DNA of 13,929 bases from NCBI GenBank assembly GCA_011605715.1, contig JAAOZO010000124.1, positions 1-13,929 of the forward strand, read 5' to 3'. The notes beneath the pieces are model-generated. The model was not told the DNA's origin, did not search any database, and was given only the letters and a program-made list of their open reading frames with translations. Position 1 is the stretch's first letter. Each line of letters starts with the position of its first letter. Both the position numbers and the translations under genes were made by a program. The DNA comes from Nitrososphaerota archaeon. Lineage in GTDB: Archaea; Thermoproteota; EX4484-205; JAAOZO01. Below, one piece after another: positions 1-7,165 of the stretch.

Positions 1-13
1 AAAATATACGGCT

Positions 14-346
14 TTACTTATCGCTTAAAGACCAAGGTTTTCCTTTTTCTACTATTTCCTTAGGCAAATACTCTGAATATTTACTTAGAAATTGAAGGTC
101 CTCTTCCTTTTGCCTCAGTTCATCAGGAAGCATTATTGGAATTCCTTCAACGATTGGAAACCATCTATTACATTTTTCGCAGAACAAAACGCCTGTACTT
201 ATTTCTATCCATTTTATCTTCTCTCCCTCTTTAGTTACAGCTTCTTCCCAATTCTCTGAGATAACGAAGAGTTTCAAGGGGTAATGTTTATCAATTGGAC
301 ATGCTAGTATATCAAGTAGCTCGTGCTTCATTTTGTTATTTAGCAT
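14..346 (-). CDS. Trm112-like zinc-ribbon protein
   Basis: This is a small Trm112/YcaR-family protein of about 105-110 residues. Archaeal and eukaryotic Trm112 acts as an obligate partner that stabilises methyltransferases modifying tRNA, rRNA and translation factors. The diagnostic opening LLDILACPIDK (residues 10-20) is visible, followed by a second pair Cys56-x-x-Cys59 (FCEKCNRWFPIVEGIPIML). The first pair is Cys16 and Asp19 (CPID), a form I recall as common in archaeal members, so a full four-Cys zinc site is not expected. The start is uncertain. ATG at 346-344 overlaps the end of the upstream dehydrogenase gene by 11 bases. The internal ATG at 331-329 (MKHELLD) avoids overlap and matches the usual family start, so it may be the real one. 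Neither has a clear Shine-Dalgarno. The gene is the last of a two-gene minus-strand unit within the window. The family call is confident; the methyltransferase partner is unknown. Confidence 0.85.
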   Translation of the reverse strand: MLNNKMKHELLDILACPIDKHYPLKLFVISENWEEAVTKEGEKIKWIEISTGVLFCEKCNRWFPIVEGIPIMLPDELRQKEEDLQFLSKYSEYLPKEIVEKGKPWSLSDK

Positions 347-1763
347 TACTATTAATCAAACTTATAAAACTTACTGGTTCTCCTCTTACAAAGACCTTTA
401 TGCCTAAAGCCTCTAGTTTTGTTTTTGTCTCTTTATTTATGACTCCCTTAAAATCCACGACTATTTTTGGATCTTTTAAAAGGCTTAAAAGTTCTTTGTC
501 ACTCAATTTTTTAAACTCTTCGTGATCTGCAGTAATACATAAAACTTCAACCTTCTCTTTTAGTTCAGATAGACTTTCGATCATCTTTGCTCTTTTATCT
601 AAGCTTTCTGATGGTTCTTTTACATATGGATCATAAACATAAACGGTTTTCACTTTTTCTATGATGGTGTTCACAAAGTCTACAGCTGGAGAATATCGTG
701 TGTCAGACGTGTTTCCCCTGAAAGCTAGACCAAGTACTAAGATACTTATGTTTTCTGTTTTTAGCTTGCTTTCTAAGTAAGCTAGTAAGTTTTTAGCCAT
801 CGAAAGGGGAAGTTTCTCATTTTCCTTTCTTCCATTTTCTATTACTGGAACTTCTAATTTTAATTCTCTTGCTTTTGCTATAATGTAGTTACTATAGTTT
901 GGTAAACAGAATCCTCCTACTCCAATTCCAGGTTGATGAAGGTGGCAGTATGGCTGAGAATTAGCAGCTCTTCTTACTTCTTCATAACTTATATTCATTT
1001 TTTCACAAATGTTTGCGAGTTCGTTTGCTAGCGCTATGTTCACGTCTCTGTAAACACCTTCAAACAATTTTTCTAATTCTGCTGCTAGGAAGGTACTTAA
1101 TAGTATAACACCCTTTTTAGAGATCTGTTCGTAAAATGCGCTTACGACCTCCAAACTTTTCCTGCAACTTGAACCAATAACTTTTGGGTAGTTTTCTCTT
1201 AAGTCTTTTAAAGCTCTTCCAACGTATATTCTTTCCGGGCTGTAAACTAAGCCAAAATTTTCACTCAGTTTCAATTTACTTTTTTCTTCGAGAATTTTAA
1301 GCAATACTTTTTCAGTAGTTCCAGGTGGCACCGAGGACTCTAAGTCAACAATGTCCCCTTCTTTCAAGCTCTCTCCTAATCTGTTTGCGACGTCTTCTAA
1401 GGCAGAATAATCAACTGTGCCATCATCTGTGTTGTATGGTACTGGAACAGCAATTATTTTTAAATCAGAGTTTTTTGCAGCATAACTAGAATCACTTGTT
1501 ATCTCTATTCTTTTTTCTTCATAACACTCTTTGTACTCTTTTTTGAGTTCCAGGTCTTCGGGAAAAGGTGATATCCCTCTCTTTAGGAGCTCCTCATGCT
1601 CTCTGTTTTTTGTTACTCCTATTACTCTTGCTCCTGCTTTACACCAAGCTACAGCAAGCGGAAGACCAACATATCCAAGCCCAAACACACTAACTCTTAA
1701 CCTTCCTTCAACCAACCTTTCTTTTGCTTCTTCTTTGCTCAAGAAAAAGATTCCTTTCCTCAT
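336..1763 (-). CDS. Nucleotide-sugar dehydrogenase (WecC / UDP-ManNAc dehydrogenase-like)
   Basis: This is a 475-residue member of the UDP-glucose/GDP-mannose dehydrogenase family, which oxidises the C6 hydroxyl of a nucleotide sugar to a uronate with two NAD+. An N-terminal Rossmann fold carries GLGYVGLP (residues 28-35). Next come SSVPPGTT (143-150), YSPERI (174-179), a central dimerisation helix RDVNIALANELA (239-250), catalytic Cys286 in GVGGFCLP, and the C-terminal UDP-binding domain GLAFRGNTSDTRYSP (345-359). RDVNIAxANEL and QPGxGVGG resemble WecC more than UDP-glucose dehydrogenase. Two usually conserved features differ. The Asn four residues after the catalytic Lys (K232) is Gly236, and the GGHCIxVDP block reads GGFCLPNYS. 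It is first in a minus-strand unit with the Trm112-like gene and diverges from the DUF354 gene. The start is ATG with a TATA box about 30 bases upstream and no Shine-Dalgarno. The substrate is inferred, not shown. Confidence 0.9.
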   Translation of the reverse strand: MRKGIFFLSKEEAKERLVEGRLRVSVFGLGYVGLPLAVAWCKAGARVIGVTKNREHEELLKRGISPFPEDLELKKEYKECYEEKRIEITSDSSYAAKNSDLKIIAVPVPYNTDDGTVDYSALEDVANRLGESLKEGDIVDLESSVPPGTTEKVLLKILEEKSKLKLSENFGLVYSPERIYVGRALKDLRENYPKVIGSSCRKSLEVVSAFYEQISKKGVILLSTFLAAELEKLFEGVYRDVNIALANELANICEKMNISYEEVRRAANSQPYCHLHQPGIGVGGFCLPNYSNYIIAKARELKLEVPVIENGRKENEKLPLSMAKNLLAYLESKLKTENISILVLGLAFRGNTSDTRYSPAVDFVNTIIEKVKTVYVYDPYVKEPSESLDKRAKMIESLSELKEKVEVLCITADHEEFKKLSDKELLSLLKDPKIVVDFKGVINKETKTKLEALGIKVFVRGEPVSFISLINSNAK

Positions 1764-1788
1764 TTTTTACTAGCAAGAGGTGAAAGGC

Positions 1789-1800
1789 TACTTTTATTAA
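1789..1800 (-). promoter_or_regulatory. TATA box of the nucleotide-sugar dehydrogenase gene
   Basis: Read on the minus strand this is TTAATAAAAGTA, centred about 32 bases upstream of the ATG at 1763. An archaeal TATA box at -26 would put the transcript start only a few bases before the ATG, so the message would be leaderless or nearly so, which fits the lack of a Shine-Dalgarno. Confidence 0.5.
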
Positions 1801-1802
1801 CC

Positions 1803-1813
1803 TTTTTTAAAAA
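1803..1813 (+). promoter_or_regulatory. TATA box of the DUF354 gene
   Basis: TTTTTTAAAAA is centred about 22 bases upstream of the ATG at 1830. It sits immediately beside the oppositely directed TATA box at 1789-1800, so the 66-base intergenic gap is a compact divergent promoter. A leaderless transcript is expected, as there is no Shine-Dalgarno ahead of the ATG. Confidence 0.5.
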
Positions 1814-1829
1814 GCTATGCGGTATAGAA

Positions 1830-2903
1830 ATGCAAAAAGTTGTTGTAGATATACTTACTCCAAAACAAGCAAGATTTTTTCAAGTTATTGGCAAAAAGCT
1901 AGAAAAAAATGGGTTCCAGGTTCTCTATACAACTAGGGAGTACTCTGAAGTAACAAATATGTTGAAAATAGTAAAGATTAAAGCAAAGCCAATAGGAAGA
2001 TTTGGAGAAAATAAGCTAAAAAAGGCTGTTTTTTCGTCAGAAAGGCAGTTGAAGTATGTCTTATTCCTAAATAAAGTAAAGCCTAAGCTTGTGTTATCTT
2101 TTGGTTCTCCTGAAGCCGCTAGAGCTGCATTTGGGCTTGGTATTCCTCACGTTATGGCTAATGACTCACCTCATTCTAAGTTTGTAATGAAGCTAACGTT
2201 ACCTCTTTCTGAATGCCTTTTCTCTCCAAAATGCATACCGACGTCAGAGTGGGTTTCATTCGGCATTCCCTCCAGCAAAATAATAACTTATGATGCCATA
2301 GATCAAGTAGTTTGGCTCAAAAATATTTATTTCAATAAAATAAAAGAAGCTATTGAAGAAGGCAAATGTGATGATTTCTCCTTAGTTTATAGGCCTGAAG
2401 AGTTCATGGCCTCGTATGTTGAGTCTTCCATTCCACAGTCCTTCTTGATGTTGCAAAAAGCAGTAAAAAAGTTCTACGAAAAAAATAAAGTAAAACTTAA
2501 CTTAACAATTTTAGCAAGGTACTCTCTCTCTTCACCCTATGCTTCAATAGGAAATTATGCTAATGTAAGAGTACTTGATTCTTCAGTAGATGGTGTTCAA
2601 CTTTTGTTAAATTCAAAGGCTTTTGTAGGAGTTGGAGGTACAATGAGCGGAGAAGCAGCATTGCTAGGTGTTAACTCTGTTACTCTATCTAAAGAAAGTA
2701 ACTTTGTTGAAAAATACCTAATAAAAAGAAAACTTCTGGTTAAAGCTCAAAGTTCTAGTGAGCTGTTCAGGTTTATAGAAGATGCAATGTTCTTAAGTGA
2801 CAAAGAAATCAGAAAAAAGAAAAAGTATGCTTTTAAAATTTTATCTCAAATGGAAGATCCGTCTGAGGTTATTACAACGCATCTACGTAAAAACTTTCTT
2901 TAG
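1830..2903 (+). CDS. DUF354 family protein (GT-B-fold glycosyltransferase/epimerase-like)
   Basis: This 357-residue protein matches the archaeal DUF354 (COG1817) pattern. It opens with VVVDILTPKQARFF (4-17), followed by a first Rossmann-like half with VLYTTREYSEVTNML (31-45), KLVLSFGSPEAARAAFGLGIPHVMANDSPHS (86-116), and a second half containing the glycine-rich GVGGTMSGEAALLGV (267-281). That last motif matches the UDP-binding region of GT-B enzymes such as UDP-GlcNAc 2-epimerase and MurG-type transferases. The biochemical function of DUF354 is not established, as far as I know. A sugar transferase or epimerase role in envelope glycan synthesis is inferred from fold and from its neighbours, a nucleotide-sugar dehydrogenase and an AglH homologue. 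It has no membrane segment. It ends with TAG, overlapping by four bases the end of the convergent membrane gene. Confidence 0.8.
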   Translation: MQKVVVDILTPKQARFFQVIGKKLEKNGFQVLYTTREYSEVTNMLKIVKIKAKPIGRFGENKLKKAVFSSERQLKYVLFLNKVKPKLVLSFGSPEAARAAFGLGIPHVMANDSPHSKFVMKLTLPLSECLFSPKCIPTSEWVSFGIPSSKIITYDAIDQVVWLKNIYFNKIKEAIEEGKCDDFSLVYRPEEFMASYVESSIPQSFLMLQKAVKKFYEKNKVKLNLTILARYSLSSPYASIGNYANVRVLDSSVDGVQLLLNSKAFVGVGGTMSGEAALLGVNSVTLSKESNFVEKYLIKRKLLVKAQSSSELFRFIEDAMFLSDKEIRKKKKYAFKILSQMEDPSEVITTHLRKNFL

Positions 2904-4036
2904 AAAACTAAAAGTGGAATAGCCAACAGTAAAATCGAAAAATAAGATATTATATAAGTAAATATGTATCTGTCTGCAATGTTTGACTTCTCTACCAATT
3001 CTTGTAAACCGGCTCCACTGATTGGAGATGAAATAAGCACTAAGTAGTTGACAAAATAATCGAGAGGAATTGCAAAGTTTAAACCTAAGCTAACAAAGTA
3101 AATTAGAAGCATAAGAACAATAAAAAGTGGTATTGTTTTATTTGTGCTCTTGTTGAAAAAGAAACCAATCACAAAGAAGTAAGCGTTGATAACTAGCGAT
3201 ACAACAATGCATAAAATGCTTTTTTCAATATTACTGAAAAATATGCTACTACTTGCGGCAACAATAAAGATGAGAAGCAAGATCGATGGTTTCTTTAGCA
3301 CTATTAGTTTGTCCTGAATTGTAACAAGTTGTTGAGCGATTCGTGTTCTTACTTTTTTGTTGAACAGTAAGTAGAATGCTATGAAAAGTAAAATTGAAAA
3401 AAGTGCCGCATAGAAATAGTTAAGGTTTCTTTCTAGAACTAGGTAAGCTGTTATTACAAAGGGAAAAGCGGTTACCAATTTGTTTTTTAGAGAAGGTGCA
3501 CTTTTGTGGAAGCTCATTAAAGTTGTAGTTGCCAATAAAACAAAAGTAAAGGTCTGCACTAAAACGTTTGATAAGAAAGTAGCAATACCCCATGAGACTG
3601 TAAAATTAAGAATATTAAGCATATTTTTGTCTTTTTGAAGTTCCATCTTTTCTAAGGAATACAGCATTACAACAAAAAACACCAATGAAATTGAGTCGTA
3701 TACTAAAGGCGTATTACTCAAGAAGACATAAGTGGGAACTGAAGTGGCATAAATAAATGTTGTATAGAATCCTAATTCTGAATTTAAACCAATGCTTTCA
3801 CTAAGGTAATAGATCGTAGCTATAAGAAGAAGTGACGAAGAAAGAAAGAAAATAGAAATAGAGTAAGTTAATGGTAAATTTTTGTCTAAGAACTGAATTA
3901 TGGCTAAATCAAGGTTCCTTGAAGTATAGAAGCTACTAAAAGTTAGTAGCATCCTTGTTCCTTGAACTAAAGTGTAAACAATTCTAAGAGATAAGAACAT
4001 GAGAGCAATGCCTAGCAACTTAAACCCTTTCTTCAT
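2900..4036 (-). CDS. Polytopic membrane protein, unknown function
   Basis: This is a very hydrophobic protein with roughly ten predicted transmembrane helices and no soluble domain. I do not recognise a family with certainty. The segment around FYTTFIYATSVPTYVFLSNTPLVYDSISLVFFVVMLYSLEK vaguely resembles the repeated membrane helices of GT-C glycosyltransferases (PMT/ArnT-like), but I see no clear acidic catalytic motif in a first extracellular loop. An earlier in-frame ATG at 4075-4073 would overlap the upstream gene by 35 bases. I prefer ATG at 4036-4034 (MKKGFKLLG), four bases after the upstream stop. Tight coupling with the small membrane protein upstream suggests that the two products work together. 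The gene is convergent with the DUF354 gene. The glycan-related context makes a flippase or lipid-linked sugar transferase possible, but this is inference. Confidence 0.7.
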   Translation of the reverse strand: MKKGFKLLGIALMFLSLRIVYTLVQGTRMLLTFSSFYTSRNLDLAIIQFLDKNLPLTYSISIFFLSSSLLLIATIYYLSESIGLNSELGFYTTFIYATSVPTYVFLSNTPLVYDSISLVFFVVMLYSLEKMELQKDKNMLNILNFTVSWGIATFLSNVLVQTFTFVLLATTTLMSFHKSAPSLKNKLVTAFPFVITAYLVLERNLNYFYAALFSILLFIAFYLLFNKKVRTRIAQQLVTIQDKLIVLKKPSILLLIFIVAASSSIFFSNIEKSILCIVVSLVINAYFFVIGFFFNKSTNKTIPLFIVLMLLIYFVSLGLNFAIPLDYFVNYLVLISSPISGAGLQELVEKSNIADRYIFTYIISYFSILLLAIPLLVF

Positions 4037-4040
4037 TTTC

Positions 4041-4472
4041 TTACTTCCCAACAAAGTTTCCAAAATCATAGACAAAGAGTACTAAAAATGATGACTGCTT
4101 TACATTTTCTACTCCTGTAACAATGAAGCGCTCTTTTTCATTAACCAAAATTTCTAAACTCTTCTCATCAGCAGCTCTAACCAAAAAATTTATCTTGCTG
4201 TTCTTGGCTTCATGAAGCTGAAAACTTTCATTGAGTAGCAGTTTCCACGAAAGGTTAGGAAAGACTTGAATGAAAAAAATTCTAAGAGTTTTTTCGTCAC
4301 TTATTTTAGCAGTAGTGGAAAAATTTAGCTTACTTAAGATAGTTTCTCCATCTATGACGAGAATAGTTCCTGTGTTACTGTACTCAATAAAGAATAAAGA
4401 AACTAAAAATCCTGTCAAGAATAGGGATAAAACCAGCAATGTTAACGACCTTACTTCAAAGTATTCTTGCAT
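4041..4472 (-). CDS. Small single-pass membrane protein, unknown function
   Basis: This 143-residue protein has one N-terminal transmembrane helix (about residues 8-29, LTLLVLSLFLTGFLVSLFFIEY). The remainder, of about 110 residues, is probably on the outside and rich in beta-prone hydrophobic and charged stretches. There is no lipobox or recognised domain. Its stop lies four bases before the preferred ATG of the polytopic membrane gene, so the two are surely cotranscribed and probably form a complex. A weak GAGGT Shine-Dalgarno (complement of 4476-4480) lies three bases ahead of the ATG. The gene is divergent from the AglH homologue across a 62-base gap. I do not recognise any homologue. Confidence 0.65.
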   Translation of the reverse strand: MQEYFEVRSLTLLVLSLFLTGFLVSLFFIEYSNTGTILVIDGETILSKLNFSTTAKISDEKTLRIFFIQVFPNLSWKLLLNESFQLHEAKNSKINFLVRAADEKSLEILVNEKERFIVTGVENVKQSSFLVLFVYDFGNFVGK

Positions 4473-4496
4473 TCTACCTCAATACGAGGCTTAAGG

Positions 4497-4507
4497 TTAA
4501 TAAATAG
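4497..4507 (+). promoter_or_regulatory. TATA box of the AglH-like gene
   Basis: TTAATAAATAG is centred about 33 bases before the TTG start at 4535. The same AT-rich block lies about 30 bases from the ATG of the oppositely directed small membrane gene and could serve both, since no other TATA-like element is visible in the 62-base gap. Confidence 0.45.
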
Positions 4508-4534
4508 TTTCTCTAGGGATAGGGCAGACAAAAA

Positions 4535-5542
4535 TTGTACTTAATCACACTGCTCTCAAGTCTAGTTGCGTTCGTGGTTGGGGTTGTATTCGTTAAAAAA
4601 ATTGTTCTTCAAAACTTCATTAAGTGGGGCATCTCTTCAAAAGATGTTCATAAGCCATATTCAGAGCAAACTATACCTGAATCTGGAGGAGTAGCGCTTC
4701 TGGTTTATGAAGCTGTTTTTGTTATTCTCTTACTTTTATTTAATAAAATTAGTACTGAGACTCTTTGCCTTTTTTTAGTTTCGGCTATAGCTGGTCTTAT
4801 AGGTTTCATAGACGACCTAAAGAAGCTCAACAAAGTTGTGAAGCCTCTCCTCACGGTTGCTGCTGCCCTCCCAATAGTTCTCTTAAAAGAAACTCCTAGC
4901 TACCTTTTCCTTCCATTTGGCGTTAGGTTTCATATTCCTATAGTTTACACTCTCTTAGTTCTTATTGCTATTCCTGTAACTAGTAATGCAATAAACATGT
5001 TTGATGTATTCAATGGAGTGGCAACAGGTACTACTCTGGTAGCGGTGCTAGGACTTACTGTACTGAAGTTAATCAATATAATAATTGGAAGAGATAGTTT
5101 TAGTTTAGTTTCCTTCTTTCAAGTAACTTTTTTATTAATCCCTGGACTTTTTCTTATATATTTATACAACAGATATCCCTCAAAAATGTTTGTCGGAGAT
5201 ACTGGAACATTATCGATGGGCGCAATAATTGGTGCTTTGTCTATAATCTACAGGCTAGAAATTGCAGGCGTTCTGTTTCTTTTACTTCCAATTACTAATT
5301 CTTTTGTATCTTTGTCCATTTTTGGGGGTTTGTTCGAGAGACATGAACTAAAAGAGAGGCCAATAGTTGTAGAAAGAGATGGTACATTGAAACCAAACGA
5401 GAGCAAGTCAGCTCCAGTAACATTAACACGAATTGTTCTTTTGTTTGGATACAGCAAAGAAAAAGAAGTGATCAACTTTTACATGACAATTAACTTAATT
5501 TTGTTGTTTTTTGGAATTCTTTCATATCTTTTGGTGATGTAA
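4535..5542 (+). CDS. aglH: Lipid-linked GlcNAc-1-phosphate transferase (AglH/ALG7/MraY family)
   Basis: This is a 335-residue polytopic enzyme of the polyprenyl-phosphate N-acetylhexosamine-1-phosphate transferase family. It would move GlcNAc-1-P or a related sugar phosphate from UDP onto dolichyl phosphate at the inner face of the membrane, the first committed step of archaeal N-glycan assembly. The family motifs appear in order: DVHKP (37-41), PESGG (48-52), the metal-binding Asp pair in FIDDLKK (91-97), NKVVKP (99-104), NAINMFDVFNG (151-161) and FVGDTG (219-224). About ten helices are predicted. The start is TTG at 4535, as no ATG or GTG fits upstream of the first helix. Its stop lies four bases before the start of a two-helix membrane protein, so the two form an operon. 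The family call is firm. The exact sugar and the gene symbol are inferred from archaeal context. Confidence 0.9.
   Translation: MYLITLLSSLVAFVVGVVFVKKIVLQNFIKWGISSKDVHKPYSEQTIPESGGVALLVYEAVFVILLLLFNKISTETLCLFLVSAIAGLIGFIDDLKKLNKVVKPLLTVAAALPIVLLKETPSYLFLPFGVRFHIPIVYTLLVLIAIPVTSNAINMFDVFNGVATGTTLVAVLGLTVLKLINIIIGRDSFSLVSFFQVTFLLIPGLFLIYLYNRYPSKMFVGDTGTLSMGAIIGALSIIYRLEIAGVLFLLLPITNSFVSLSIFGGLFERHELKERPIVVERDGTLKPNESKSAPVTLTRIVLLFGYSKEKEVINFYMTINLILLFFGILSYLLVM
5533..5538 (+). promoter_or_regulatory. Shine-Dalgarno for the two-helix membrane protein
   Basis: GGTGAT is complementary to the archaeal 16S rRNA 3' end and lies eight bases before a TTG codon. It is what decides the TTG start of the 88-residue protein, as no ATG or GTG is available there. 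Confidence 0.6.
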
Positions 5543-5546
5543 AAAA

Positions 5547-5813
5547 TTGAACACCAAACTAGAAGGCTTTTTTATCATTCTAGTAGTAATTCTTTTGGTG
5601 GGTGTTATCTTAATAGTAGGCCCAAAGTTTCTCTTCGACCTTAACATTTTGTTTTATCGCATTTTAGCAAGCAGAATAGGAAACTTACTTACTGCAGTTG
5701 TTCAACTACTTTTTTCAGGAGCAATTGCTCTTCTTTTTGTATATCTTTGGAGACTGTTTTTTATCTTTGTTTTTAAGTATGCTTACAACAAGAAAGTAAA
5801 TTCTACATCTTAA
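5547..5813 (+). CDS. Small two-helix membrane protein, unknown function
   Basis: This 88-residue protein has two strongly hydrophobic segments (about 7-28 and 46-76) and a short basic C-terminal tail (YNKKVNSTS). The TTG start at 5547 is supported by a perfect GGTGAT Shine-Dalgarno at 5533-5538, eight bases upstream, which lies inside the last codons of the AglH-like gene. The two genes are therefore translationally coupled. I do not recognise a family. Linkage suggests an accessory or stabilising subunit of the phosphotransferase, but this is only inference. Its 3' end overlaps the convergent thiL gene by 11 bases. Confidence 0.65.
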   Translation: MNTKLEGFFIILVVILLVGVILIVGPKFLFDLNILFYRILASRIGNLLTAVVQLLFSGAIALLFVYLWRLFFIFVFKYAYNKKVNSTS

Positions 5814-6783
5814 AGTGCTCCCATCCTTTATTTTTTACTTTAATCAGCTTGTCTCCCTTTCTTAGCCAAACCCCTCTCCCTCTTACTACTCTGCCTATTT
5901 TTGTAATCTTTGTTCCGTTTATTTTTTCTTTTAACAGTTTTTCTTTATCTTTTTTTACAGAAATCACTAGGCTGTACTCTTCTCCTCCATAAAGTACTAA
6001 GTCTTCTGGACTAATGTTGTTTAACTCAGCAAATTTTCTTGCGTTCTCTGAAATTGGTAATTTTTCAATTATAACTCCAAGATTTTTGCTGTTTTTTGCC
6101 ATGTTGTAGAGACTTATTGCAAGTCCATCGCTTGAATCTGTAGCTCCTGCTAAGATTCCTTTCTTTCCTAAATTTATTCCTTCTCTTACCCGTGCTCTTG
6201 GCTCATTAACTGCGTTAATTAAACTTGAGGATACTCCTTTTGGAGCCCTCAACCTTCCTAAGGCAACCAGTAATCCTGCCGCACTTTCTCCAAACTCTCC
6301 AACAGTTGCAATGATGTTTCCTTCATCTCCGAGGCTTCTCTTCACTGGAGGCTTATTGCCATAGCCAATAGTAGTTACAGAAATTACGGTTTCTTTAGAT
6401 TCATTAGTATCTCCAGCAATCAAACTACCACCGACTTCTTGTATTCCTTTCTTTATTCCTCTTACGATGCCTTTTATCTCGCTTTCCCTCAAATTTCTAG
6501 GTATGTTCAAAGCGACTAAAAAATAAGTTGGCTTATGTCCTTTTGAAGCAATATCGCTCGCACTCATTATTATTGCCTTTCTTCCGACCTGTTCCCACGT
6601 CATCGTTTTTGGTACATCTGTTGAATAAACTAGTGCATCACATGACACTGAAAAGTACTTTTTGCCAACTTTAAAGCACCACGCATCATCGTACTTTTCC
6701 AAGTAGCGACTTTTAACAGAGAACTGCTTAAAAAGGTCAATAATTTTCCATTCTCCCAGCTCCGCAGCTGTTCTTTCTTTCAA
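5803..6783 (-). CDS. thiL: Thiamine-monophosphate kinase
   Basis: ThiL phosphorylates thiamine monophosphate to the cofactor thiamine diphosphate using ATP. The 326-residue length is typical. The PurM-like fold is visible: N-terminal ELGEWKIIDLF (8-18), acidic metal site DDAW (32-35), SCDALVYSTDVP (47-58), the long conserved helix TWEQVGRKAIIMSASDIASKG (62-82), GGSLIAGDTNES (118-129), TDSSDGL (215-221, where most relatives have DISDGL) and GGEEY (266-270, canonical GGEDY). The start is TTG at 6783-6781, a few residues before the conserved ELGE. A TATA-like element lies about 43 bases upstream. It ends in TAG. It is not part of a thiamine operon here, since it is flanked by a membrane-protein gene and a tRNA gene. 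Confidence 0.93.
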   Translation of the reverse strand: MKERTAAELGEWKIIDLFKQFSVKSRYLEKYDDAWCFKVGKKYFSVSCDALVYSTDVPKTMTWEQVGRKAIIMSASDIASKGHKPTYFLVALNIPRNLRESEIKGIVRGIKKGIQEVGGSLIAGDTNESKETVISVTTIGYGNKPPVKRSLGDEGNIIATVGEFGESAAGLLVALGRLRAPKGVSSSLINAVNEPRARVREGINLGKKGILAGATDSSDGLAISLYNMAKNSKNLGVIIEKLPISENARKFAELNNISPEDLVLYGGEEYSLVISVKKDKEKLLKEKINGTKITKIGRVVRGRGVWLRKGDKLIKVKNKGWEHFKM

Positions 6784-6820
6784 GGTTCGTTCTCAACATA
6801 AGAAAACTCTATCCTCAAAA

Positions 6821-6830
6821 ACTTTTTATT
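6821..6830 (-). promoter_or_regulatory. TATA box of thiL
   Basis: On the minus strand this reads AATAAAAAGT, centred about 43 bases upstream of the TTG start. It predicts a transcript start near 6799 with a leader of about 15 bases. The plus-strand tRNA gene begins about 55 bases further away, and no equally good TATA box is visible for it. Confidence 0.45.
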
Positions 6831-6883
6831 CTGCCTTCATTGAAGTCTAGGTTCCAGCAAAAACAATACAAAAGTTCATAGTC

Positions 6884-6969
6884 GCCCCGGTGGCCCAGCG
6901 GTAGGGCGGCAGCCTCGTAAGCTGCAATGCGCGGGTTCGAAACTCCTTGCGGAAATCCCGTCCGGGGCT
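6884..6969 (+). tRNA. tRNA-Thr (anticodon CGT) with a T-loop intron
   Basis: The cloverleaf is complete. The acceptor GCCCCGG (6884-6890) pairs with CCGGGGC (6962-6968). The D stem is GCCC/GGGC (6893-6896, 6904-6907) with the loop AGCGGTA. The anticodon stem GCAGC/GCTGC (6909-6913, 6921-6925) closes the loop CTCGTAA, with CGT at 6916-6918, reading Thr codon ACG. The T stem GCGGG/CCCGT (6931-6935, 6957-6961) includes one G-U pair. The discriminator is T6969, and CCA is not encoded. The T-loop measures 21 bases instead of 7. Removing 14 bases restores the canonical loop TTCGAAT. A T-rich run after 6972 is a likely terminator. No clear TATA box sits at the usual distance upstream. Confidence 0.95.
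6942..6955 (+). other. 14-nt archaeal tRNA intron at position 59/60
   Basis: The boundaries come from a strict bulge-helix-bulge. T6936-G6939 (TTCG) pair with C6950-A6953 (CGGA) as the 4-bp central helix. The 3-base bulges are A6940-A6942 and A6954-T6956. Cutting after the second base of each bulge removes 6942-6955 and joins A59 to T60. Inside, only C6943-G6949 can close a five-base loop, so the intron is near the minimum possible size. It is a substrate for the tRNA splicing endonuclease. Confidence 0.85.
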
Positions 6970-6971
6970 CC

Positions 6972-6987
6972 TTTTCTTTGTTTTTCA
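6972..6987 (+). terminator. T-rich terminator of the tRNA gene
   Basis: TTTTCTTTGTTTTTC follows the tRNA 3' end directly, as expected for intrinsic termination by archaeal RNA polymerase at oligo-T runs. Confidence 0.5.
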
Positions 6988-7152
6988 GTTTATTATTAAG
7001 AGGAATTTTTCTTGAGCCTTTTGGCTTTTTAACTGTAGTATAAAGAGTTTAGTCGCACAGTGAATTTAGTGTAGAAAGAGAATAAGTTCAGCGAAGGCTT
7101 CTCTAAACAGACATTAAAGGCTAATGCAGAGAAAAACTATAATTTTGATCAT

Positions 7153-7165
7153 AAGTTTAAAAATA
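7153..7165 (+). promoter_or_regulatory. TATA-like element directly upstream of the tandem palindromes
   Basis: AAGTTTAAAAATA abuts the palindrome pair at 7166-7195. If used, the transcript would start near 7186, inside the second palindrome, so a protein bound there would block initiation. The next annotated gene begins at 7320. Confidence 0.4.

Noticed and set aside
295..525. Plus-strand reading frame opposite the dehydrogenase end
   Set aside because: It is the antisense of the Trm112-like and dehydrogenase genes, with low-complexity content and no conserved motif.
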